This document shows positions 24,508 to 33,654 of a DNA stretch of 64,000 bases, piece after piece. Under the pieces are notes generated by a model, which was given only the letters and a program-made list of their open reading frames with translations, had not been told where the DNA came from and did no database searches. Source of the stretch: Massilia brevitalea (GTDB taxonomy: Bacteria; Pseudomonadota; Gammaproteobacteria; Burkholderiales; Burkholderiaceae_D); NCBI RefSeq assembly GCF_030711405.1, contig NZ_JAULSI010000005.1, forward strand, positions 62,001 to 126,000. Reading direction: 5' to 3'. The translations under genes were made by a program, and so were the position numbers. Each line of letters opens with the position of its first letter. Within the stretch, counting starts at the first letter, position 1.

Positions 24508-27297
24508 TCAACGCACTGGCTTGCCGTCCTGGTCCAGCACCACCACCTCGCCCCAGCCCAGCGAACGAATCCCCGCTTCCACCTTGCGCAGGTCGCCGAT
24601 CACCAGCCAGGTCACTGCATCCGGCTTGACGAACTTGCCGGCCGCCTGGCCCAGCTGCGCCGGCGTCAGCGCCTTGACGTTGCGCGAATAATTCGCCCAG
24701 TAGTCTTCCGGCAGGCCCAGGTTGACGGTCGCCAGCGCCGCGCCTTCCAGCGCGTTCAGGGTGCCGAAGCGGCCGGCCAGGCGCGAGGTCATGTTGCGCA
24801 TGATGCTCTCGTACTCGGCGCCGACCAGCGGACGCTCGCCCGCCACGCCCTGCACTTCCTTGCGCACTTCGCGCATCGCCTCGACCGTCTTGTCGGTCTG
24901 CACCGGCGCGATGGTGACGAAGCTGCGCTGGCCGCGCACTTCCGACAGGCGCGCGCTGGTGCCGTAGCTCCAGTGCTTGTCCAGGCGCAGGTTGCGGTTC
25001 AGGCGCGAGGTGGCAATGCCGCCGAAGTTGGTCATCACCGGCTCGATCGCCAGGTCTTCCGGCTGGCCATACGGCAGCGACAGCTGGGCCGCGACGATGG
25101 TCGACTGCGGCGCGTCCGGCTTGTCGATCAAATAGATCTTGCGTGGCGCACCAGCAGTGGACACTGAAGCGGCGCCATTCACCTGCTTGGCCGGAGCGGA
25201 ACCGGCCGCCCACTTGCCGAACGAGGCTTCCAGCGCCGGCAGCAGCTTGTCCATGGTGACGTCGCCGGCCACGACCAGGGTCGCGCTGCCCGGCTTGAAC
25301 CAGGTCGCGTGCCACTGTGCCAGATCGTCGCGCGTGATGCCGGCGACGCTGGCTTCATAGCCGCTGGCCGGCTTGCCGTACACGTGCTCCTGGCCGTACA
25401 GCAGACCAGGCAGGATGCGCGTCGCCAGGCTGTTCGGCTGGGCTTTTTCCTGGCCGATGCCGGCCAGGCGGCGCGATTTCTGCAGGGCGAACTGGTCTTG
25501 CGGGAAGCTCGGCGCCAGCGCGGCGTCGGCCATGATCGCCAGCGACGGCGCCAGGTTGGCGGCGGTGGCTTGCAGGCGCACCAGCGACTGGTCGAGCCCC
25601 GTGCCGGTGGACAGGGTGGCGCCCAGGTTTTCCAATGCGTCCGACAGTGCAAAGGCGTCGCGCGTCTTCGTGCCCTTGTCGAGCAGGTCCAGCGTCAGCG
25701 CGGCGGCGCCGGCTTTCGCGCTGCTGTCCGATGCGGCGCCGGCGTCGATGGCCAGGGTCGCGTTGACGATCGGCGCGCTGTGGCGCTCGACCAGGATCAC
25801 TTTCAGGCCGTTCTTCAGCTGGGCGCGCTGCAGGGCCGGGAACTTGACGTCCGGCGCTTCGCCCAGGCTTGGGAGCTGCTTGCGGTCGATGGCCGATTTC
25901 GCCGCCGCCAGCTTGGCGAACGGACGCACGGTCATCGTGTAGTGATTCGCGCGCAGCCAGCGCCCGCCGGCGGCTTTCACTTCGGCCGGGGTGGTGTTCG
26001 CCAGCTGCTCCAGGCGGTCCAGGTAGGCTTCCGGCGTGCCGCCGTAGGTCATGCTTTCGGCCAGCACGTCCGAGCGGCCGCCCATGCCGCCCAGGCGTTC
26101 GACGCTGCGCGAGAAGTCGGCCAGGGTACTGGTCTTCACGCGCGCCAGTTCGGCGGCGCTCGGTCCCTTGTCCAGCAGCTCGGCGACGATGGCGTCGACT
26201 TCGCGTTCCACCAGCAGCGGGTCGACGCCCGGCTTCACGGTGACCACCAGGTTGAAGGTGCCGCCCAGTTCGGCGTCGTTCAGGTAGGCGCTGACATTGG
26301 TGGCCATGCCCTTGTCGTAGACCAGGCGCTTGTCCAGGCGCGCGCTCTTCGAGCCGGCCAGCACGCCGCTCAGCAGCGACAGACGCGCGGTGTCGGCATC
26401 CTTCCAGGCGGCGGCATGCCAGCTGCGGTAGACACGCACCTGCGGCACGTGGTCTTCCATCTCGTCGCGGATGTTGCGGTCCAGGGTCGGAATCCATGCT
26501 TCCAGGCGCGGCAGCGGCGGGCCCGGCGGAATCGCGCCGAAGTATTTATTTACCAGTTCCAGCGCGCGTTCCGGCGTGATGTCGCCGGCCAGCGAGATCA
26601 CCGCGTTGTTCGGGCCGTAATAGGTGCGGTACCACTCCTTGATGTCGTCCAGCGAGGCGGCCTGCAGGTCTTCCATGTAGCCGATGGTCGACCACGAGTA
26701 GGGGTGCGAGTACGGGTACATCTTGGCGCTCACTTCCATGCGCACGCGGCCATATGGCTGGTTCTCGCCCTGGCGCTTCTCGTTCTGCACCACGCCGCGC
26801 TCGCGCTCGAGCATCTCCTTCGAGATGTAGTTGCCGAGGAAGCCCATGCGGTCCGATTCCAGGAACAGGGTGCGCTCCAGCGCCGACACCGGCACGTCTT
26901 CGAAGAAGTTGGTGCGGTCGGTATTCGTGGTGCCGTTGCGGTTGTTCGCGCCGAGGTCGTCCATCGCCTCGCGGAAGCCGTGCGGGTAGTTCTCGGAGCC
27001 GTTGAAGAAGAAGTGCTCGAACAGGTGGGCGAAGCCGGTCTTGCCGCGCTTCTCGTTGCGCGAACCGACGTGGTACCACATGTTCACGCCGACCACCGGC
27101 ACGCTGTGGTCTTCATGCACGATCAGGGTCAGGCCGTTCTGCAGCACGAACTTTTTATGGTTGATGTTGTAGGCGGCGCGGTCGAAGGGCGCGGCCTTGG
27201 CGGCAGGTGCGGACGATGCGGCGGCGGATGCAGGTGCGGCGTGCAGCGCGCTGCCGGCAAAGGCCAGCGCCAGCGCGCCGAGTAGCTTCTTGTTCAT
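24508..27297 (-). CDS. M16 family zinc metallopeptidase (pitrilysin type)
   Basis: Exported or periplasmic peptidase of 929 residues with a signal peptide (MNKKLLGALALAFAGSALHA). The inverted zinc motif HLFEH is at residues 91-95 (TGFAHLFEHFFFNG), and a Glu of ERERGVVQNEKRQGE about 75 residues on is the likely third ligand. The chain contains both the active N-terminal M16 repeat and a second C-terminal M16 half (about residues 490-900: LKNGLKVILVERHSAPIVNATL), which lacks the HxxEH motif as usual. Family members degrade small peptides inside a closing clamshell. It stands alone. Confidence 0.93.
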   Translation of the reverse strand: MNKKLLGALALAFAGSALHAAPASAAASSAPAAKAAPFDRAAYNINHKKFVLQNGLTLIVHEDHSVPVVGVNMWYHVGSRNEKRGKTGFAHLFEHFFFNGSENYPHGFREAMDDLGANNRNGTTNTDRTNFFEDVPVSALERTLFLESDRMGFLGNYISKEMLERERGVVQNEKRQGENQPYGRVRMEVSAKMYPYSHPYSWSTIGYMEDLQAASLDDIKEWYRTYYGPNNAVISLAGDITPERALELVNKYFGAIPPGPPLPRLEAWIPTLDRNIRDEMEDHVPQVRVYRSWHAAAWKDADTARLSLLSGVLAGSKSARLDKRLVYDKGMATNVSAYLNDAELGGTFNLVVTVKPGVDPLLVEREVDAIVAELLDKGPSAAELARVKTSTLADFSRSVERLGGMGGRSDVLAESMTYGGTPEAYLDRLEQLANTTPAEVKAAGGRWLRANHYTMTVRPFAKLAAAKSAIDRKQLPSLGEAPDVKFPALQRAQLKNGLKVILVERHSAPIVNATLAIDAGAASDSSAKAGAAALTLDLLDKGTKTRDAFALSDALENLGATLSTGTGLDQSLVRLQATAANLAPSLAIMADAALAPSFPQDQFALQKSRRLAGIGQEKAQPNSLATRILPGLLYGQEHVYGKPASGYEASVAGITRDDLAQWHATWFKPGSATLVVAGDVTMDKLLPALEASFGKWAAGSAPAKQVNGAASVSTAGAPRKIYLIDKPDAPQSTIVAAQLSLPYGQPEDLAIEPVMTNFGGIATSRLNRNLRLDKHWSYGTSARLSEVRGQRSFVTIAPVQTDKTVEAMREVRKEVQGVAGERPLVGAEYESIMRNMTSRLAGRFGTLNALEGAALATVNLGLPEDYWANYSRNVKALTPAQLGQAAGKFVKPDAVTWLVIGDLRKVEAGIRSLGWGEVVVLDQDGKPVR

Positions 27298-27366
27298 GTG
27301 TCTCCGGGAACGGTGGTGTGTTGTGGGCGGTATTCTAATGCCCGGTGCATCAGATGTGCGGGGTTT

Positions 27367-28935
27367 CTATGCGCCTTCGGTCAGCACCTGGGCTTGCGCC
27401 AGCTGCAGCGGCGCCATGCGCGCCGCGAGGCGTTTCTGGTAGGGCGTGGCGGCCGCGATGCCGCCGCGCGCCGCGCGGTGCAGCCAGCCATAGGCCGCAA
27501 CCGGGTCGCGCTGCGTGCCCTGCCCCGCCGCCGCCATCACGCCGAGGTTGAACTGGGCGCGTGCATGGCCCTGGCGCGCGGCGCACAGGTACCAGAAGTG
27601 GGCGGCCTCGTAGTCGCGCTCGACGCCGTGGGCGCTGTCGTAGCGCAGCGCCAGCGCGAACTGGGCCAGCGCATGCCCCCCCTCGGCGGCCTTGCGGTAC
27701 CACTCGGCCGCTTCGCGCGGGTCGCCCCGGTCTTCGCGCTCGAGCAGGGCGCCGACCATGTGCTGGGCCGGCGCATAGCCTTGCGCGGCGGCGCGCCGGT
27801 ACCAGTCGAGCGCGCGCGCCGTATCCTGCGGCACGCCGTTGCCGGCTTCGCAGCGCAGGCCGAGGTCGAACTGGGCGCGCAGGTGGCCCTGCTCGGCGGC
27901 CTGCTTGAACCAGGCAGCCGCCTGCTCCGGGTCGCGTTCCATGCCCTGGCCCGCATCGAACAACTGGCCGAGGTGGTATTGCGCCGCCGGCAGGCCCTGT
28001 TCGGCCGCCTTGCGGTACCAGTGCGCGGCCAGGCCGGCGTCGCGCGCCACGCCCTGGCCGTGCTCGTAGCGCAGGCCGAGGTTGTCCTGGGCGCCGGCGT
28101 GGCCGCCCTCGGCCGCGCGCCGGTACCACTTCAGCGCCGCTTCCTCGTCGCGCGGCACGCCATGGCCGCTGTCGTGGACCAGGGCCAGGTTGAACTGGGA
28201 ACTCAGGTGATCCTGCTCGGCCGCGCGCGTGTACCAGTGCACCGCCTGGGCGCTGTCCTGGTCCACGTCCTGGCCCTTGTCGTAGCGCAGGCCGAGGTTG
28301 AACTGGGCCGGCGCATGGCCCTGGTCCGCGGCGCGGCGCATCCAGGCCAGCGCCTGGGCCGGGTCGCGCACTGCCCCTTGCCCGCTGTCGTAACGCAGCG
28401 CCAGCGCGAACTGGGCGCGTGCATAGCCGCCTTCGGCCGCGCGCCGGTACCACATCGACGCTGCCTCCTGGTCCTGGGCGATGCCCTTGCCGCCCTCGTA
28501 CATCAGGCCGAGGTTGTGCTGGGCGCCGGCGTCGCCCTGCTCCGCAGCCTGGCGGAACCAGTGCAGCGCCTGGTGCACGTCGACGGCCGTTCCCAGCCCC
28601 TTCGCATGCAGCCAGCCCAGGTTGTACTGGGCCGGCGCGTAACCCTGCTCGGCCGCGCAGCCATACCAGTACAGCGCCTGCGCGTGGTCCTGGGCCACGC
28701 CCTGGCCCTTCTGGTACATCACGCCGAGGTTGTACTGGGCCTGTTCCAGCCCCGCGGCGGCGGCTCTGCGGTACCAGGACACGGCCAGGTCGTAGTCCTG
28801 GGGCACGCCCTGGCCGTTCACGTACATGAAGCCCAGGCTGTGCTGGGCGCTGGCGACGCCGCGCTCGGCCAGCCCCTTCACGCGCAGGAATTCAGCCGTG
28901 TGGCGTTCCTGGGCGGGGGCGGTGGCGGAATCCAT
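27367..28935 (-). CDS. Sel1-like repeat protein
   Basis: A 522-residue solenoid made of about fourteen 36-residue Sel1/TPR-like repeats of pattern A(Q/L)xNLGxxYxxGQGVxxDxxxAxxWYRRAAxQGxA, for example QYNLGVMYQKGQGVAQDHAQA and QHNLGLMYEGGKGIAQDQEAA. No signal peptide or membrane segment is seen, so it is probably a cytoplasmic scaffold for protein-protein contacts. The repeats are regular to the end, with a short non-repeat tail (QKRLAARMAPLQLAQAQ). It lies 21 bases downstream of the GGDEF-EAL gene on the same strand and may belong to the same transcript as the signalling pair. Confidence 0.9.
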   Translation of the reverse strand: MDSATAPAQERHTAEFLRVKGLAERGVASAQHSLGFMYVNGQGVPQDYDLAVSWYRRAAAAGLEQAQYNLGVMYQKGQGVAQDHAQALYWYGCAAEQGYAPAQYNLGWLHAKGLGTAVDVHQALHWFRQAAEQGDAGAQHNLGLMYEGGKGIAQDQEAASMWYRRAAEGGYARAQFALALRYDSGQGAVRDPAQALAWMRRAADQGHAPAQFNLGLRYDKGQDVDQDSAQAVHWYTRAAEQDHLSSQFNLALVHDSGHGVPRDEEAALKWYRRAAEGGHAGAQDNLGLRYEHGQGVARDAGLAAHWYRKAAEQGLPAAQYHLGQLFDAGQGMERDPEQAAAWFKQAAEQGHLRAQFDLGLRCEAGNGVPQDTARALDWYRRAAAQGYAPAQHMVGALLEREDRGDPREAAEWYRKAAEGGHALAQFALALRYDSAHGVERDYEAAHFWYLCAARQGHARAQFNLGVMAAAGQGTQRDPVAAYGWLHRAARGGIAAATPYQKRLAARMAPLQLAQAQVLTEGA

Positions 28936-28956
28936 CGGTGGAGTCTGGGTCCCGGA

Positions 28957-31185
28957 TCAGGCCAGGCCGGCGCGCGCGGCAATGGACCCTGCCGGCGCAC
29001 CCTGCGCGCGCAGCACGCCGATGAAATTCGACAGCGAGATCGGGCGGTAGAACAGGTAGCCCTGCATGGTCTCGCAGCCGTTCGCCTTCAGGTAGTTCGA
29101 CTGGACTTCGGTCTCGACGCCTTCGGCGATCAGGTGCAGCCCGAGGCCGCGCGCAATCGAGATGATCGCCAGGATCACCGGGTAGTGCCCGTTCTCGTCG
29201 TGGATCTCTTTCACGAAGGACTGGTCGATCTTCATCGTGTGGATCGGGAAGCGGTGCAGGTAGGAGAGCGACGAGTAGCCGGTGCCGAAGTCGTCGATCG
29301 CCACCGACACGCCCAGCTGGCACAGCTTGTGCAGCTGCTCGATCGCGTACTGCGGATTGCGGATGCAGATGTTTTCGGTGATCTCGACCTCGATCTGGCT
29401 CGGCGAAATCCCGTAGCGCACCAGGGCGCCGCGCATCTTCTCGAAGAAGTCGCCGCGGTCCAGGTATTGCGGCGACAGGTTCAGCGACAGCCGCACTTCC
29501 TGGCCGCTGGCCAGGTTCCACTGCAGCATGTCGCGGCACAGGGCGCCGATCATCCAGTCCGAGATCGGCAGCATCAGGCCGTTGTCCTCGGCGAACGGCA
29601 GGAACTCGCCGGCCGACAGCAAGCCGCGGGTCGGATGGTTCCAGCGCATCAGCGCCTCGGCGCCGACGATGCGGCCATTCACTGCGTCGAGCTGTGGCTG
29701 GTAATACATCTCCAGCTCGTTGTGCTCGAGCGCGCGGCGCAGCGCGTGTTCGAGCGCGATCTTCTGGTGCGACACGTCGAGCATCGAGTCGTGGTAGAAG
29801 CTGTGGCCGTTCTTGCCCAGGGCCTTCACCTGGTACATGGCGATGTCGGCATGGCGCAGCAGCTCGTCGATCGATTCGCCGTCGCCCGGATAGATGGCGA
29901 TGCCGATCGAAGCCGAGATGTGGACTTCGTGGCCATCGAGGTCGAAGGGACGGTGCAGGCTTTCCAGGAATTTGTCGGCCACCATGCGCGCGTCGTCGCG
30001 GTCGCGCAGTTCCGGCAGCACGATGGTGAATTCGTCGCCGCCCTGGCGCGCCAGGGTGTCGCCCTTGCGCAGGCATTCCTTCAAACGCACGGCAGCCTGC
30101 TGCAGCAGTTCGTCGCCCTTCACGTGGCCGAGCGTGTCGTTGACCAGCTTGAAGCGGTCCAGGTCGATGAACATCACCGCCAATTCGGTCTGCTTGCGCT
30201 TGGCCTGGATCACGGCCAGGCCCAGGCGGTCCTTGAACAGGATGCGGTTCGGCAGGTCGGTCAGGATGTCGTGGTAGGCCTGGTAGGAGATCACCTCCTC
30301 GGCGCGCTTGCGGTCGGTGATGTCGCGCGCCACGCCATAGGTGCCGAAGAACTCGAGCTTCTTCACGTCCTGGTCGGGCACGTGCATGCCGATCGAATTC
30401 AGCGAGATCGTCATCAGGGTATTGTTGAAGGTGCGGTCGCCGGCGTTACTGCGCGCGCCGCGGCACTTCAGGCGCAGCTCGACGTTGCGCGAGGCGCGCT
30501 CGTCGACGCGGCGCTCGTTGAACACGTAGCGCGCGCGTTCCAGGTCTTCGTCGTGCACCAGGATCGAGTAATGCTTGCCGATCAGTTCATCGCGCGAGAA
30601 CCCCAATAACTGGTAAGCGCGGTCGTTCACGAAAGTGAAGCGGCCTTCGTGGTTCAGCGTATAGATGATGTCCGGCGAACTGTCGACCAGGTAGCGGTAC
30701 ATCTTCTCCGAGTTTTCCAGCTGGTTGGCGATGTGCGCATTCATGGTCGCCAGGCGCCGCTGCTCCAGCGCATTCCCGACCGTCTTCAGCAGCTCTTCCC
30801 GGGCGTAGGGCTTGCGCAGGTAATCGTAGGCGCCGCGCTTGAGGGCGCCGATGGCCGCGTCGATGCCGACTTCGCCGCTCATCACGATCACGTCGGCGTC
30901 GATGCCGCGCGCGTTGATGAAGTCCATGATCTCGTGGCCGCCGATGTCGGGCAGGCGCAAATCGAGCAGCACCAGGTCGAAGCGCAACGACGACAAATGG
31001 GCAATCGCTTCGCTGCCGGAGCTGGCGGTGGTCAGGTGGTAGCCGCGGTCGCGCAGCAGTTCGTAGAGCGAAGCGAGCAGGCGCGGCTCGTCGTCCACCA
31101 GCAGCAGGCGCGGTTCGGGGTGGACTTCTGCGCCCGTTTCAACGTTGGCACCTGAGCCAACCTGGCCCTCCACAACCTGGAACAT
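28957..31185 (-). CDS. Response regulator with PAS, GGDEF and EAL domains
   Basis: Cyclic di-GMP enzyme of 742 residues. Domain order: REC at about 25-145 (LLLVDDEPRLL, phospho-acceptor Asp in LVLLDLRLPD, Lys in YLRKPY); PAS at about 160-285 (VDSSPDIIYTLNHEGRF); GGDEF at about 315-475 with an intact RQGGDEFTIVLPE and an I-site RKGD five residues before it; EAL at about 485-735 with AEALMRW, DDFGTGYSSLSYL, KIDQSF and AEGVETEVQ intact. Both cyclase and phosphodiesterase look catalytically competent, so the net activity cannot be read from sequence. The ATG at 31185 was chosen over a GTG at 31212. It starts 39 bases after the kinase gene, its likely partner. Confidence 0.93.
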   Translation of the reverse strand: MFQVVEGQVGSGANVETGAEVHPEPRLLLVDDEPRLLASLYELLRDRGYHLTTASSGSEAIAHLSSLRFDLVLLDLRLPDIGGHEIMDFINARGIDADVIVMSGEVGIDAAIGALKRGAYDYLRKPYAREELLKTVGNALEQRRLATMNAHIANQLENSEKMYRYLVDSSPDIIYTLNHEGRFTFVNDRAYQLLGFSRDELIGKHYSILVHDEDLERARYVFNERRVDERASRNVELRLKCRGARSNAGDRTFNNTLMTISLNSIGMHVPDQDVKKLEFFGTYGVARDITDRKRAEEVISYQAYHDILTDLPNRILFKDRLGLAVIQAKRKQTELAVMFIDLDRFKLVNDTLGHVKGDELLQQAAVRLKECLRKGDTLARQGGDEFTIVLPELRDRDDARMVADKFLESLHRPFDLDGHEVHISASIGIAIYPGDGESIDELLRHADIAMYQVKALGKNGHSFYHDSMLDVSHQKIALEHALRRALEHNELEMYYQPQLDAVNGRIVGAEALMRWNHPTRGLLSAGEFLPFAEDNGLMLPISDWMIGALCRDMLQWNLASGQEVRLSLNLSPQYLDRGDFFEKMRGALVRYGISPSQIEVEITENICIRNPQYAIEQLHKLCQLGVSVAIDDFGTGYSSLSYLHRFPIHTMKIDQSFVKEIHDENGHYPVILAIISIARGLGLHLIAEGVETEVQSNYLKANGCETMQGYLFYRPISLSNFIGVLRAQGAPAGSIAARAGLA

Positions 31186-31224
31186 GGCTGAACTTGCGCT
31201 GGCTGAGTACACGTTGGTCTTACC

Positions 31225-33447
31225 TTATACAGAACCCAGCACGCGCACGGGCAGGGCCGGCGCTGCGCTGGCGCCGGACCACGCCGGCAGCAGGATTTCG
31301 AATGCGGTGCCGGTGCGGCCGCTGCGGCAGGCGATGTGGCCGTTCAGCTTCTTCACCAGGCCATGCACGATCGACAGGCCGATGCCGCGGTGGGCGCCGT
31401 CCTTGGTGCTCTTCACGGGCGCGAACAGGTTCGCCATCACCTCGGGCGCCAGGCCCGGGCCGGTGTCGGACACGCTCAGTTCCAGGTACAGGCGGCGCTC
31501 GCGGTGCACGTGGCCGCGGTTCGCGATCTCGATGCGCCCGCCGCCGCTGCCGGCCAGGGCCTCGACCGCATTCTTGACCAGGTTCACCAGGATCTGCTTG
31601 AGGGTGTCGGCGTCGCCTTCGACCAGGCGCGCATCGTCGTGCAGCGCGGTGCCGATCTGTACACTGCCCGGTACGAACTGGCCGGCGCGGAACAGGCGCA
31701 CCACGTCCTCGGCTACCTTCACCGCGTCGGTGGCGCGCGGGCCGGTCTCGAGCGGCTTGATGTCGGCGAGCGTGCCGATCAGCTGGCCGACGCGGTCGAT
31801 CTCCTCGTTCAGCACCGACATCTCGCCCGCCACCGGCTCGTGGCGTTCGAGCTTGCTGTCGAGGACACTCAGGTAGTTCTTGATGATCGACAGCGGGTTG
31901 TTCACTTCGTGCAGCACGCGGCGCGAGGCTTCGCGGTATTCCTCGGCCACGCTGGCCACCTGGCGCCGCGCATTCTGGCGTTCCTGCAGCGCGCTTTCCA
32001 GCGCCGTCGCGGCCTGGGTGCCGAAGGATTGCAGGAAGCGCTCGCGCTTCTGGCAGGCCGCCAGCTGCCAGGATGCCACGCCGCCCACCAGCACGCCCAG
32101 GCAGCGCGCGCCGGACACCAGCGGCAGGCAGACCAGGCCCTCGGTGCCGAGCATGCGCAGCAGCTGTTCCTCGGGCAGGCCGAGGGCGTCGCCGCCGCGC
32201 TGCAAATAGGCCGGGCGGCGCGCCAGCGCGGCTGCGGCAATCGGCCCGCCCTTGGCCAGCGGGATCGCGAATTCGGCGATGCGCGCGGTGGCGATGCCGG
32301 GAGCGCCCACCAGCAGCTGGCCGGTCGGGTTCTCGAGCAGGATCACGGTGTTGTCGAAGTCGAACAGGATGCGCGCGGTGCGCGTCATCGACTCGAGCAG
32401 CGCGCTCTCCCCTTCCTGGCGCGCAAAGGCCTGGCCGACTTCGGACACCAGCACCAGGTTGCGCACCTCTTCCGACAGGCGCTGCTGGACCGGGTCGACG
32501 ACAGGCGGCGCATAGGCCGGCGGCGCCGGGATATCGTCCGCTCCCGTCAAGTCGATGCCGAGGTGGACGGCGGCCTTGTCGACCTGGCGCGCGCTGGCGG
32601 CCAGCATCTCGGCGACCTCGTCCTGCGCCAGTCCGCACAGCAGCGCGCCTTCGGCCAGGGCCGCGTCGTCTTCCGGGTGACAGGCCATCAGGTGCGCCAG
32701 GCGCACGATGCGGATCAGGGGATGGGCCGATTCCAGGCGTTCGCTCGACTCGTGGTGGTACAGCACGGCGTCGGCCAGGAAGGAATCGAGCTCCCAGCGC
32801 TCGACCAGCCAGGCGCCGGCTTCGGCGTGGGTGATCTGCAGGGTGCGCTGCTCGACCGCGCACAGGTCTTCGTCGTCGCGCGCGGTGAAGTTGAAGCCGT
32901 ATTCCTTGGGCGCGGTGGCGAGCAGGGCCAGGCGCCCGACGTTGTGCAGCAGCCCGGCAAGATAGGCTTCTTCCAGGTGCGGATAGTCCATGCGGCGCGC
33001 CACGTCGCGCGCGATCACGGCCGCGGACAGCGAATTCTTCCAGAAGGCGCGCAGGTCGGTGCTGCCCGAATGGGGGAAGTTGTTGAAGGTCTGGAAGACG
33101 GAATCGCCGATGACCAGGGTCTTGATCATGTCGGTGCCGAGTGCCACCAGCGCCTGCTCCAGGTTGGCCGCGCGGTTGCCGCGGTGGTAGGCCGAGCTGT
33201 TGGCCACCGCGAGCAGCTTGCCGGTGATGCCGGCATCCTTGGCAATCAGGGCGGCCAGTTCCTGCATGCCGAGGTCGTCGGCCTGCAAGTGCCCGAGCAG
33301 CTTGACGAGAATTTGCGGCATCGCCGGCAGCCTGGCAACAAGCAGGCGATTGCGAATATCCTGGTCTGGTTGGTGCATGGTCTCGCTCGAGGACGCCACT
33401 AAGGTTTGAAGGTGGCGCTCCATCCCTGAGCTACCACGACATGACAT
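31225..33447 (-). CDS. HDOD-GAF sensor histidine kinase
   Basis: A 740-residue signalling protein. An HDOD domain (about residues 35-240: PAMPQILVKLLGHLQ, ANSSAYHRGN, LHNVGRLALLA) is followed by a GAF-type domain (about 330-490: LVLVSEVGQAFARQEGESALLES) and a complete histidine kinase core: H-box LHEVNNPLSIIKNYLS, N-box LVNLVKNAVEAL, G1 VSDTGPGLAPEV and G2 RGIGLSIVHGLVKKLNG. The downstream REC-PAS-GGDEF-EAL gene is the obvious candidate receiver. No membrane segment, so cytoplasmic. Starts at 33423 or 33378 (MHQPDQDI) are alternatives; the HDOD domain begins soon after the latter. Confidence 0.92.
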   Translation of the reverse strand: MSCRGSSGMERHLQTLVASSSETMHQPDQDIRNRLLVARLPAMPQILVKLLGHLQADDLGMQELAALIAKDAGITGKLLAVANSSAYHRGNRAANLEQALVALGTDMIKTLVIGDSVFQTFNNFPHSGSTDLRAFWKNSLSAAVIARDVARRMDYPHLEEAYLAGLLHNVGRLALLATAPKEYGFNFTARDDEDLCAVEQRTLQITHAEAGAWLVERWELDSFLADAVLYHHESSERLESAHPLIRIVRLAHLMACHPEDDAALAEGALLCGLAQDEVAEMLAASARQVDKAAVHLGIDLTGADDIPAPPAYAPPVVDPVQQRLSEEVRNLVLVSEVGQAFARQEGESALLESMTRTARILFDFDNTVILLENPTGQLLVGAPGIATARIAEFAIPLAKGGPIAAAALARRPAYLQRGGDALGLPEEQLLRMLGTEGLVCLPLVSGARCLGVLVGGVASWQLAACQKRERFLQSFGTQAATALESALQERQNARRQVASVAEEYREASRRVLHEVNNPLSIIKNYLSVLDSKLERHEPVAGEMSVLNEEIDRVGQLIGTLADIKPLETGPRATDAVKVAEDVVRLFRAGQFVPGSVQIGTALHDDARLVEGDADTLKQILVNLVKNAVEALAGSGGGRIEIANRGHVHRERRLYLELSVSDTGPGLAPEVMANLFAPVKSTKDGAHRGIGLSIVHGLVKKLNGHIACRSGRTGTAFEILLPAWSGASAAPALPVRVLGSV

Positions 33448-33618
33448 TTAAGTACTGTTGAAACCGGATGTTATTTTTATTGCCACTTCGCACAAAATAA
33501 GCGTCTTAGCATATATACATTTCTGATCAGGAACAATACTTTCTGTTAAAAGCATGAGCTTTTACGTGAGGATTTGTATATTCAAGACAATTTTATTGTG
33601 CATATAGAAATATTGTCC

Positions 33619-33645
33619 GGGCAGCCTTATCGAATAAGGCTGCCC
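33619..33645 (-). terminator. Strong hairpin after the Bcr/CflA gene, probable terminator
   Basis: GGGCAGCCTTAT and ATAAGGCTGCCC form a perfect 12-bp stem around three bases, 10 bases after the transporter stop on the minus strand. The following minus-strand bases (GGACAATATTTC) are AT-rich but not a clean T-run. The rest of the 33448-33654 gap is AT-rich and holds the kinase gene's upstream region; nothing else is seen there. Confidence 0.6.
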
Positions 33646-33654
33646 TCGGATGCC

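Noticed and set aside
27298-30609. Long plus-strand open frame opposite the Sel1 and GGDEF-EAL genes
   Set aside because: A shadow of the Sel1 repeats and the signalling gene; no start signal and no recognisable domain.
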